The notes under the pieces: model-generated
The model's database searches: none
Seen by the model: the letters and a program-made list of their open reading frames with translations, nothing else
Told to the model about the DNA's origin: nothing
Source of the DNA: Mansonella perstans
Lineage: Eukaryota > Nematoda > Chromadorea > Rhabditida > Onchocercidae
Assembly: GCA_037074765.1 (NCBI GenBank)
Contig: JBAMDO010000577.1
Coordinates: 496,001-560,000, forward strand
Length of the DNA stretch: 64,000 nt
Direction of reading: 5' to 3'
Program-made: the position numbers and the translations under genes
Shown here: in pieces, positions 52,926-64,000 of the stretch
How the letters are laid out: every line of letters starts with the position of its first letter
Numbering within the stretch: the first letter of the stretch is position 1

Positions 52926-54360
52926 TTCTTTGAAAAAAACTAGCATATATTTCAATTTTCAAAATTACTTGCAAAATAGGTCACAATTAATCTTCACTTT
53001 CCAACTCGTAAAGAACTTAAAAGTTATACATTCAATGCCATAATATCTAGAAATATAGTCAATACCATAGTTTACTAGTACTAAAGAAGAAAAAACAAAT
53101 GATTTAATAAAAAGGCCAATCGAATGATACTTTAAAGTATATATGAAATAGATATGAGATGAAAATTTTTCAAACCCAAAAGAATGAAAAATCACTTCCT
53201 ATTCATTTCATTAAACTACTCTAATCTAACTCTTTAGCAATTCTTCCAGTATCAATGATGATTCAACTAACAGTAAATAATCAAATTTTAAAAATTCAAA
53301 CTTCAAAAGATAGCCAACTTACAGCTTACATATGAAGAATGTAGATTGAAGAACTAAAAGAGTAAGTTATAAAGTCCTTTTCCTACACAAGAACATTATC
53401 ATATAAGTTCCAGTTGAGAGTGACCACATGAATCAATTAATCTTTGCATGAATAATAAACTATAGTATCAAAATAATAATTTCAAATGCACTATTCGATT
53501 CTTCTCAATGAAATCAGGACATCTCCTAATGATGGAATGACCAGTTAGCCTTTTCTGACCATTGTACAAGAAATAATACCCCATTTTAAATATAAAAATC
53601 AAAATAATTCAATTAATTTGAAAGTAATATCTAAAATGACTTATGGTTTCCTGTCTAATCTTAGTCCATCAAAATGATATATCATTGTTGTCATGTAAAT
53701 CAAAGTTCTGAAACTTCATCCCACTTTACTTTTACTTTTTCACTTTTAAGATATATTTTCAATAGAATGATTTACTTCTGCTACACATTGTTATAAATAT
53801 GATAACTCCTCTAAAGATTTTAATTCACATTGATAACTTTGAATAATATTAGTAAAATGCATTTCACATATATTCGAAATAGTTTAACTATTCAGAAATT
53901 CAAAAAGATAAAATGATAAAAGCAGTGAAGAAATTATATGTTTCTATAATTTAAAAATATTATTTAAAGCAGAAAACTGATATAATTATTTTGTAAATAA
54001 ATACTTATAATAAAACTTAAAATTGCCTAATACGACAATATTACAGTCAATGATGCATTTATGTATGCCATCAAAGTAGACAGATAAATACAGTAAAAAT
54101 GATTTCTCCTAATTAATAGATAAATTTAAAAACTTCATAGAAAAAACAACTTTCAAAATCCGAAATGGTACATTCCTAGTTTGATAAATAAATAGTACAA
54201 ATGTTTTAAGATTATTTCTACTATGAACAAATGATAAGTTTAAATTAATAGAAATCTAAATAGAAAATTAATTTCACTAACAATGTAATCCTTAATATAA
54301 CATGGAATAATAGCTCATTAATCAAATAATACAAAGGATTAACAATAATCCAAAAGTATG
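52926..54360. other. Intergenic stretch between OCRL and SYAP1
   Basis: About 1.4 kb of AT-rich sequence with no supported gene. The short frame at 52965-53195 has no motif. It separates the stop of the upstream minus-strand OCRL gene from the SYAP1 start. Confidence 0.6.
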
Positions 54361-57300
54361 TCATAAAATAATGAGATCTGTATTATTCTGGCAATGTTCA
54401 GAAAGTGACTGAACATTTATGTTACCTTCTTGACTTCCCGATATAAATGTTTTCAAGAATTTCAAACGTTCTAAGTATCTATTATCACCAGTCGGTCGTT
54501 TGAATATAATGTCCGCTAACAATTGCACTTGAGCTGAAACAGATTTAATTATTGAACTTTCAAGTTTTTGAGCTAAAACCAGTAAAACAGAAGTTGGTAT
54601 TGCAGACGTAAAGTAATAGAGTGTTGTATGTTCAAAATTTCATTTTTGTACAAAGAATATCTATATTGGATGAGTACTAAACGATGGATCATTTTCAAAT
54701 ATTAAAATCGTAATCAACAAAAAAAAAAAGAAAAAAGGAATTGAAATTAAATGAACCCTAAAAATGAAAGAATTAGGTGCTAAATTAAAGATATCACTAT
54801 TAAATATCATTGTAAAAACACAAAATCGTATATAAAAGTACAACGATTTGACTGGAAAAACATGATACATTAAGAAAGTAGTGCTATCTAATCAAGAGGA
54901 CAATATTACAGTGAGTGTGCGGTAAAGTTTATTTGTCATGGTTCAAATATGCAGAAGAAAAGATACAAGCTGTAAAATCCGTATATCATTTTCCTAATTG
55001 TGTCTTAAAACTAAATCATAAATAAAGCCTCAAGAACTTAAGAACATGCAGTTTAGAAGTGATAATTATAAGCAAAAATAGTCATCCAGAAAATCTAAGT
55101 TCAAATCAATGCAAGCACAACCTCAGAAAGAACACACTGAAAGGAGTGCAAAAGAAAACCTAGTAATAAAAATAAAAGAAAAAAAGAAGTAACTAACTGT
55201 CAGCAGCGCTATTTTGTTCCATCAATTCCGTAACAAAACCAATAAAATAAATAAACATATTACGATTCTCGACAGGGAACTTCTCGATACATGACCAACA
55301 ATTGCCGATATCACCGGCTGCCTGCAAACATTCCGTCTGTAGAGCTGGAGGTATTATAGATTCTGAAATAAAAACTTTTAAGGATACGGATGTTAAGTTA
55401 ATTATCGGGAATCTTGAAAAAAGGGCGGATTTATGAAAAAACCTATAATAATTCTTGACAAATGTTATTTGAATATCAATCAATATTACTTTTTTTTAAA
55501 AGACGATCACAGAACTTCTGTATTGAAGGCATCAGAATCAGGAAATAATTTCTATTTTGGATGTGGAATTATACGGCTTTCCAAATATATATACAATTAA
55601 TAACCAAAAAAATTCCAATCTTTTAAAAGCACTAATCATTCCAAGTGGGGAAATTTGTTCTAGATCTCTAAAATTTTGATATCTATTTTTCATGGAAATT
55701 TATTGAATTCCGAAGCGAATTATAAAGATATTTAACTTTGTTCTTTAAGTTCTTGAAGAACAAATTTAAATGTCAAAAAGAAAAAAGATTCCTGCAAATT
55801 TTATCCTCTACAAAGAACTGGAAATAGAAAGGGAGTGGAACTGTAGACCACAGCAAAAGAGGAGAGGATATTATATCATAATTTATTACAGCATAATATC
55901 TGAAAATTTTGAAAAGACTTAAGATATTTAAATAAAAGCTAAATACCTTTAAAGGAACTGATAAGTGTGAGCAATGTATCATACATATTGAAGGCTGATT
56001 TGCATGTTTCAACTGAAAAGTGAACGGAATTTATCAACTAGAAGGTTTCAGTCTTTATCAACAAATTTATAGATATGAATTTTTTAAAAATCTAAGACAG
56101 AAAACAATCAACTAATGAAGGAAAAATAAGACAAGAAAAGAGTGGTGAAAAATTTACATAAATTTGTCGGTTTTCCAATATCTAAAGCATTTCGTAATGC
56201 TATGAATTCGTTATGTGCGGCAGGGTCATCAAAAGAAATTTTTTGTAAACCATTTTGTTTTAATGCTTCACTGAGCCGAAAAACAGATGCTGGTACGCCA
56301 GTCACAACTGCGGATACAAGTGATGTAGAGCTGAAGTTCTGAAAATGAACTTGAAAAGAAATTTCAAAATAAAAAAGAAGAGAAAAACAAATTCCCCAGG
56401 AGGTGCATTACTGTAGAATCCCTTCGTCCCCTTTCTTTAACACAGTAGTTTCCATACCAAATTAATGAGTTCGGATGCAGATATATCCTTTTTTTCCTTA
56501 TGAATCAGATCAATAAACGATGAACCAAAAACACTATGCTGATATTGAGCCGAAACAGTGACAAAATAATGTCTCCCATGATGCAATTGAAGTACCAGGA
56601 TTTCCGATAGCTTCCCATCTTCATTCATAGTCCATGCTGTTGCTTTATCAATCAAAATCTATGAGAAGAAAAGAAATTTATCTAGATGACTCGATATTTC
56701 ATGAGCTGGTAAAATGAATCACTTTTAAAAGATTTACAGATGACTTTGTTCAAAGGGAGATCACATTAATATCCAAAGAGGAATAAAAGTGTGTAAATGG
56801 GGATAATTTTATCCACTAATTGATAAATTAAAATTCTGCAAATGTTTGATGGAAACTGTATATTAAAAAAACCTGCAAACTTATGGTACAACATGCACCC
56901 GGTTGAAGCCTCGAATTGGGAGGTGTAACAGACAACCAGGATTCACAGAGAGCAACACGGCTTGGTCTCGCTCCAAACGAAAACGAAATTTTTGTTTTAC
57001 CCGTATTTCTAATTGTCAATATCCTGGATGCACTTTGAAAAAAGTACACTTTGCCGAAATCCACCTGAAAAGTTCAACTAACTACCAACTGTAGAGGACG
57101 TTCTAGAAAATAGCTTTTGCCATTTGGCATCAAATCTTTCAATAGCAAGTTATGCTGCTTCTTAAGGAAGTGAAGCCTATCAGCTAGGAAATGCCTTTAA
57201 TTTACTTCACTTTGCGATAATTCAATCTGCGGAAGTGCCTCATTTGCACGTCGATCTGCTTCCCGTATAGCTTCTTCCAAGCAAGCATCTCGTTTAGCTT

Positions 57301-59966
57301 CATCGACACTTCGTATTTCCACATGAAATATGGATCGTACTGGTTTATGGTCTGAAAATATCACCGATTCTACACTTTCATAAAATTGCTGCCGGACATT
57401 TACTCCATCACGATTCCACCACAAAATCCGATCACACCAAGCTGGACAACGAGATTTCTCACTGAAATAAAACATTTTTGAAAAAATAGTAGATCCATAA
57501 AATTCAAATTATCATAAGCTTAAATCTATCACATCGGTGCCATTTAATGATGGATAAGAAGATCTGATGAGCTGCGTAAGCCTTCGCATTTTTTATATTT
57601 CATAACATTAATAAAGATATATAACATCGATCTGGAATTGCATCTGAAGTGAACAAGAAACTCGTAGTTAACCTGCTGTCCCATCTTGTTGTTCCAGGAT
57701 CATATTTATATGTGGGCCGGAAATTTAAAATATCAGGTTCTTTGAAATCAACAAATATATGGTTAAGCTTTTTCTGTTTCTTCAACTGAAACCGAAAAAA
57801 ATTTAAATATTCAATTTACATATAGCGACACCCACATTTTATAACATTTTTTACATTTTATAATATTAATAAAGATATGTATTCCAGATCGATATGACTT
57901 TATATGAATTACCGTTTTTTGATTGCGGATCCCAAAAAATCGTAAAAGGTTAAATTACTAGCCTCAAAAATATCATTGTCAGATTTTAAATGTAGAATAA
58001 AGTACAAAAGAAAAGTTATGCTAGTAGATGCAATGTTTTTAGATGCGCATTTCCATATCTCCAAAACTTTACCTGATCAAATATTATCATATCTTTGAAT
58101 GTATTCTTATCAGCACAGAGGCGCCGTATTTCGTCACCGCTAAAATCATTAGTTTCCAGACGAAAATTCATATCACCAAACCAGAATATAACATCATGAT
58201 CAAATAAACTTTTGTTGCTTTTCGGGAAGCGAATCTGTGATATTTCTCTAAAAAAATAAAAATTGAAAGACACGACATTATCATAAATTTCTCTATTTCA
58301 TTATTTATTTCATCTCTTAAGAGCTAACCTGTAATCTTGATTTCGCTTTTCCAATTCTTCTTGTCCAGCAGCAAAATGAGAATTCACAAAACAAAGATAG
58401 CTATCATTAATCTGCAAACTGACTGCCACACCACCCTAAAGTAATCTTTGGACTTAAAAATAACGGGATTATTTCTTCCTGAAGTTCATTACATAGCAAT
58501 TGTGTGCACGACTTCGATAATAATTTCACATTAAAAAAAAGTATTTTATGAACACAAAAAAAATTAAAAAAATAACTACGAACAATAATTGAAAAACAAA
58601 AGTCAATGAAGATAAAAAAATGAAATCAAGTAGAAAGCACTACTACGTAATATTTATTTATTGTTCGTATTAGTTCAAAATCACCAGTGTTTTCAAAAAT
58701 GATCATTTTTTATCATATTGCTTACCTTATTACCCATACGACCTAGCAGTGGGAAACCGGTTGGTACAATTTCAACATCAATTGCTGCATCGTCAATTCG
58801 AACTTTACAATCAATGCGACGATAAATCATTAACAGTATTCCAACCATGCGAACTTCTTGAACCTGTAAAAATTACAAAAAAAGAAAATTAAGGATGGTA
58901 ATATAAATCATGGAATATTAAAGCTGTATATGTTCTGAATATACAAGTGCTATAACTTCATTATCAGTCAAAATTCAGCAGAACATTGCTGACAAGCTCG
59001 GATCTTCCTCAATTCAAAATAAGAGGAGAAAATGACTGCAATTACGTCAAAACTTAAGAATCTACCAAAATGTAGCAGGTAGAAATAGGAAGAGATTTTT
59101 GGATGACAATCTGCCATCCAGAATGACGTGCTGAAGTATTCACAAGGAAGGCCTGGGGAGAAAGATCCATTTCTTGTAATCTGGAAAAACGTTTCGTTGA
59201 GACTATTCATTCAAAAATTTCTTTTTGCTTTAAAATTGCTGTTCATAATGACGGAAATCTATTACTCTAAATTCACAATAAATATTAGCTTTGGGATTAT
59301 ATAAATAGCCGAGTCTTAATCTTAGCCGTATTTCAGCGCCAAAAGAATCATTATTGAAATGACAGAACCCATAAAAGTAAATCATGTTACACTGCTGGAA
59401 AAGGTTACTATTCTCGACAAAAGATTATTTAGTACTGAAATACTTTAGTAGAAGCAAAAAAAATTAATAACCCAATAACATAAAAATCTGGTGCAGATGT
59501 TCCATCACATGTTAACCAGTCCAATAAATCTTCAAGTGCTGGCATTCGACCATTAACATTGAATGTTGTGATGAATATTGATGTCGTATTGTACGTCGAA
59601 TACCTTTAAATAAATAAACATGCCGAATTACAGATAGACATATATTAATTATGAGTAATACCCAATTGAAAATAAGCTAAATAGCGAGAATACTTTGAAT
59701 CTTTCATAACAGTATCATATTCAACGCAGCATATGCCGAGGGAAAAAAGGAAAAAATAAAAGCCAGAATACGTCTACATAGCTATTATTAACAAAGATAA
59801 TTGTAATAGCGACTTGCTATCCGTTAGAAGAAATGTTGAAATTATTACAAGAGTTCCAGAATTTTACAAAAAAAAAAAAAAAAGGCTACCTGCTTTCCCA
59901 ATCACGCATGACCTCTTCGATATCATCTCGACAAGAAAGAGTATGCTTAGCAGTGTAGAATGTCAT
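54361..59966 (-). CDS. ocrl-1: OCRL/INPP5B-type inositol polyphosphate 5-phosphatase
   Basis: OCRL/INPP5B remove the 5-phosphate of PI(4,5)P2 and related lipids on endosomes, Golgi and plasma membrane. Minus-strand exons: 59966-59890, 59603-59472, 59180-59066, 58863-58726, 58435-58329, 58247-58073, 57785-57673, 57461-57206, 57064-56873, 56658-56458, 56338-56158, 56012-55947, 55362-55198 and 54533-54361, all in phase, 696 aa. The catalytic domain (about aa 28-345) has FNVNGR, GLQEMD (metal-binding Glu), RMGNKGGVAVS, VNSHFAAG, FWFGDMNFR, CPAWCDRILWWN and SDHKPV. The ASH domain (about 372-500) has the block ILTIRNTGKTKISFSFG; the RhoGAP-like domain (about 503-696) begins VTGVPASVFRLSEAL and lacks an obvious arginine finger, as in OCRL. 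The start chosen is the ATG at 59966. No N-terminal PH domain was found. Directly upstream on the same strand lies a phosphatase-only paralogue. Confidence 0.93.
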
Positions 59967-60667
59967 CCTCGGATCATACTTCCAATGTATTAACTATTCT
60001 ATAAATTGTGGCATACATTTTAAATCTTTCATGCGATTTCTGATACTATCAATTTATATTAGAATTTGTTCAAATATTTCTGTATTGTTGAAAATTCGTC
60101 TTTAACACACTGTAAAGAAATAAATCAATAACTTAAATGAAAGCCAAAAATAAGGCATGGTAAATGAATCCAGTTCAGCTGCGCAAATATAATGTGTATT
60201 AAATGCATGGTGCATTTTTATCATTGCAAGTGTATTATGTGCATCACTATAATACGACTGGTATTGCAGGTCATATTACATCACAAAAATAAGCATACAG
60301 ATGGAACCAAAAAATAGTAAACAAATCAGAAATGTATAAAATAATTTTTATAAGTTGAGGAAACCGGTCGTTCCAGTACAACAACTGATAAATCAGTTTG
60401 CAATACCAACTTGATAGGGTTTAACAATGAGGAAAGAAGTAACTTCTCAAATACCTAAATAACGCAAATTACATTCTGAAAAACTGTTATGCAGCATTCA
60501 GTAGAAAGAATATTTATCAATAAATTTTCACAACAACTTGACTAATAAATGTTCGATACTGTAAAGACTGGAAAGTCAAAGAATTAATCTTTTCATATTC
60601 ACAACTAAAAAAAATCACCATAAGCAGAATACAAATACAAATGACAATTTCACTTGTTTTTTTCTTT
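59967..60667. other. Spacer between the two 5-phosphatase genes
   Basis: About 700 bp between the stop of the upstream copy and the chosen start of the OCRL gene on the minus strand. I see no AATAAA on the minus strand here. A T-rich TTTCTTTACAG acceptor near 60114 (read on the minus strand) could be a splice-leader or cis acceptor for the OCRL gene. A short open frame follows it but stops after 16 codons. Confidence 0.5.
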
Positions 60668-63631
60668 CTACTGATTGCAATAACCATTGTGACGACGACG
60701 AGATTCTCTTAGGGCACTTCGGTAAGCTTTGGTAAATTTTGTGAAATCAATTTCTTGTACACCTAAATAAAAAAGTGCCCTAACTGGCCTATGGTCTGAA
60801 ATTTTGATGGATGGCACGCTATCGTAAAATTCCTGCCTGATGTGAACATCTTCCCGATTCCACCATAAAATTCGATCACACCAAGCCGGAACACGTTTTT
60901 TTTTGCTGAAAAAGGATTATCGAGTGACTTAAAAGTCCACCTTAGTGTGCAAATAAAAAGATAATGAACTTCGGAATTAGCAGATATATTTTTAAATAAT
61001 TACAAAAAAACATCTTTGAGATAATGCGTTTGAGGTGGCCAAAATGGACACGTTACTTTATTTTGATGATTACAAGGGCATTGGCTAATTAACATTCAAA
61101 AACTATACCGACTCCGTCAAATAATGCATCAAATTTGTATTTCCAGAAGTTTAAATAAACTGATTCATCTGATTTATAATTAAGCTCTGATGAGGACAAA
61201 AAAGTAATGAAAAGACCTGCTATCCCAATTGTCGGAATTAATATCATATTTATAAGTCGGACGAAAATTCAAAATTTCTGGCTCTTTGAAATTTTTGAAT
61301 ATAATTTCGAGTTTCATCGCTTTTTTAAGCTAAACAATTCGCAGTTTTAAACCCAATAAATAGACATCATAACATCACAATGAAAAATCAAGCATTCAAC
61401 AGTTAGGCACTGATTAAAAACCAAAGTTTTGTTAGACCAGATGAAAATCGTACCAAACTTTATAACCTTCAGGGAAATTTCACTTTTAGATATTTTTGAC
61501 CGTTGAAAAAAGAAATTTCCAGTAATGCTGGACATATTATAATCGCACTGAAGCTATTTATGCTAAAGAAATGTACTAATATTGATGCTTTAATGAGTTG
61601 TAAATGTTCCAATGAACTACTGTAAAGTGCTTTTTTCAAATTTCATTTCAGTACGCATAATGCTTAGTACATTCCGTATAACAGTTCTTTTTTCGGCATA
61701 TTTCCCAGGAATCTAACAAGGTATTAAGGATAAATAATTTAATTTGTAGATGGCAAAATTTAATATTTCATTTCATGATTATATATTATGATCAGAAAAT
61801 AGTATCAAGTCCATTTTTAAGTCATAAACAAATTGTATCATAAAAAATAGAGCATTGAAAAAATCATGGATTAATTGGAATTTCTCGAGTTATAATTAAT
61901 TTACCTGATCGTAAATAATCATGTCTCTGAATGCTTCTTCATCACTGCATAACTTACGTAATTCACTTTTGCTCATACCATATGAGGTGTCCAGGCGAAA
62001 ATTTAAATCACCAAACCAAAAAACAACATCGTGTTCGAAAAGTGTTTTGCAATGTCCATGAAAACGTATTTTTTTGACAATGTGTCTTAAATTTGCAAAA
62101 TTTCATAGGAAATATTGAAATGCTTATAAAAATCAGGAATGACTTTTCGCAACAACCGAGCTATGTTAAAAATTCAAGGGAAACTTTCTGATTTATAAAC
62201 TTGAACATACTTATAATCCATGATACGTTTTCCAATTTCTTCAATATGAGCGGTGAGGTGCGCATTTACAAAACAAACTGCTGTATCATTCATAAACATG
62301 CTAATGGCAACGGCACCCTATGAATTCAATTTTTCTAAATAACTTCATAACACTACATCCATCAAAATTCCATATGCAAAATTATTCATGATTCATTAAA
62401 ATTGTTGTTGTTCGTCATCCGTTCAATTATTGCTGTAGTAATTAAATATTCAGCATGCATTTACATTCTTTTTTAAATAGGTTCGACATTCCAAATATCA
62501 ATTACTCTATTAAAAATTATTGAAAATTTACTAGTGCCAAAGTGTCTAGTCCCAATTCGAAAATATAACAAAATGTCTTTTCGTCTAAAGTATACATTCT
62601 GATGTGCTCTCACACTTAGCTGCAACTAAATAGATACCAAAAAGTATACCTTGTCACCTAGCGCTTTTCCAAGTACATTATACTGACCGGTCGGTATTAC
62701 AACTGCGTCAATTTCGGATGCATATACTTTGATTTTACTGCCTACACGTCGGTAAACTAGCAACAGTATACCTACCATTCGTACTTCACCTATCTGAATA
62801 TATGTAATAGACTTGAAATATCAACTCGAAATCCGAAATAAAAAAATAAATTCTGAACGAAAAAAAAAATTGACCAGATCATAGTCAGAGCCTTCAGGAA
62901 GAGATTTCGCGATAATGACTTTCCATTCCACGTGTCGCATTGATGTATTCATAAGGAAAGCTTGTGGCGAGAAATCCATTTCTTGAAGCCTGAAAGTACC
63001 AATGAAAAATGTTGGGCCACATGTGATCCTCAATTTACAGCAGAAATCGGAAAGTTCCAAGGATACATTGCAAATCCATCCATTATTTGAATAGAAAAAT
63101 TATTTTTAACATGGACATGATTTATTTCTTTATCCAAATTTAAATGAAAGCAACAAACCCAATAATGTAAAAATCAGGTGGAGGAATGCCATCAGAATCT
63201 AACCAGCCTGAAATTCTTTCATCCACCTTTGGTATACGCCCGTTAACGTTAAATGTGGTAATGAATATTGATGATGTCCGATAAGTCGAATATCTAGAAT
63301 GAATGAAACTTTTTTTGACCATTATATTTGAAACTCACTCTAATAAAATAAAACAAATAATCTTAAAGACCCACATCCTCACGACTTCGATTAAGAATAT
63401 GCTGGAATCACAACAAAAACATTATACATGGATGCATCAGCATTAGTCAAATAGTAAAATAAAGTTAAAAACTGAATTATACACTAAAATATGGTTTCGA
63501 CGTACGTGAATTCCCAATCATGTAATGTGTTGAAATCGACACGATCTGATGAAGCACGCACAGCATGATCTCCGATATATCCAGCTTCATTCGTTCTTCG
63601 ATTACGAATCCTTCTATATTTAAATCCTTTG
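60668..63631 (-). CDS. Phosphatase-only 5-phosphatase paralogue, 5' partial
   Basis: A second inositol polyphosphate 5-phosphatase of the OCRL/INPP5B class. Minus-strand exons: 63631-63506, 63293-63159, 62989-62875, 62793-62650, 62317-62211, 62085-61905, 61329-61217 and 60905-60668 (TAG stop), 1159 bp of coding sequence in phase. The start is not visible; the first exon has two bases of its first codon in an upstream exon, probably near or beyond the right edge. Motifs: FNVNGR, GLQEMD, LGDKGAVAIS, VNAHLTAH, FWFGDLNFRL, RVPAWCDRILWWN and SDHRPVR, so the metal-binding and catalytic residues I can name are kept. Differences from the downstream copy include GNKG to GDKG and NSH to NAH. The protein ends about 40 residues after SDHRPV, so ASH and RhoGAP domains are absent. 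Several exons have the same length as in the downstream copy (115, 107 and 113 bp). Confidence 0.88.
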
Positions 63632-64000
63632 CTATCAAAATACGTAATTTAATTAACAGTTTCATTACATGGGAAACGGCTTTCTCAGAGAATCTCAACG
63701 AGCTTCTAAAACTTGAAATAGTTCGCCGACAGAAATTCATAAGATAACTTAAATTACTTGGTCCACTTCATTATAAGCAAAGTTGCAAATAAAAGACAGA
63801 GCAGAAATTTTTCGATGGACAATTATACACCATCTGTAAGTGCTATTTTAAAAGTTAATTCAACAAAATTTTATACCGATGACATATCACTTTTTGTTCA
63901 AAGTCAAGCTGTTATTAAGTTATTCCAGACTTCTAAAGGTTTAATTCACTTTATTCCAAAACTCATTTCAAAAAAATCTCCCAATCCGAGAAAATTCCGA
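63632..64000. other. Right edge, upstream part of the 5-phosphatase copy
   Basis: The gene above continues to the left of its first recognised exon in transcription direction, i.e. towards 64000. The minus-strand open frame from 63740 to about 63640 is not phase-compatible with the exon at 63631 through any clean donor I could find. No start codon can be assigned. Confidence 0.4.

Noticed and set aside
52585..53043. 152-codon plus-strand open frame
   Set aside because: It is the antisense shadow of the SYAP1 first exon.
58329..58435. Loss of activity in the OCRL copy because of NSHFAAG
   Set aside because: The first His of the motif is kept, and Gly at the last position also occurs in active 5-phosphatases such as SHIP and INPP5E, so this is not evidence of inactivation.
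54361..63631. A single gene with two phosphatase domains
   Set aside because: The upstream copy ends with an in-frame TAG in a normal last exon, and the downstream copy has its own plausible start.
1..64000. Bacterial (Wolbachia) insertions or transposons
   Set aside because: No long uninterrupted bacterial-type reading frames, transposase or reverse transcriptase motifs, or terminal inverted repeats were recognised.

Overview
The window is nuclear DNA of a nematode, most likely a filarial or related spirurid worm. It is AT-rich. Genes are cut into short exons by introns that mostly end in the nematode TTTNCAG type of acceptor. The encoded proteins are conserved animal families. No bacterial genes, CRISPR arrays, rRNA or convincing tRNA genes were seen. 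All exon models were built by eye from reading frame, splice consensus, phase agreement and remembered family sequences; nothing was searched or aligned by computer.

Layout. Plus strand, left end: an AKAP17A-like PKA-anchoring/splicing protein (about 1486-5750), then a complete eIF3 subunit I gene (7128-9392, 326 aa). A 28-bp minisatellite lies between them. About 7 kb without a recognisable gene follows. Minus strand, centre: an Islet-type LIM-homeobox gene (lim-7/ISL1 class) of ten coding exons spread over 16598-34371, with introns up to 5.9 kb. Another 9 kb without a recognisable gene follows. Minus strand, right end, four genes head to tail: a headcase (HECA) homologue (43773 to at least 45580), a SYAP1/BSD-domain protein (50278-52925), a full OCRL/INPP5B-type inositol 5-phosphatase with ASH and RhoGAP domains (54361-59966), and a second, phosphatase-only 5-phosphatase copy (60668 to beyond 63631) that runs off the right edge.

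The genes do not form one pathway. They cover translation initiation (eIF3i), RNA splicing/PKA anchoring (AKAP17A), neuronal transcription (Islet), growth control (headcase, SYAP1) and phosphoinositide/endosomal traffic (OCRL). The most notable observations are the tandem duplication of the 5-phosphatase with conserved intron positions and loss of the ASH-RhoGAP half in one copy, a probable GC-AG intron in headcase, upstream out-of-frame AUGs at three start sites, and a long ATG-less Gly/Ser/Asn-rich open frame in front of the Islet start. I did not find a clearly undescribed system.
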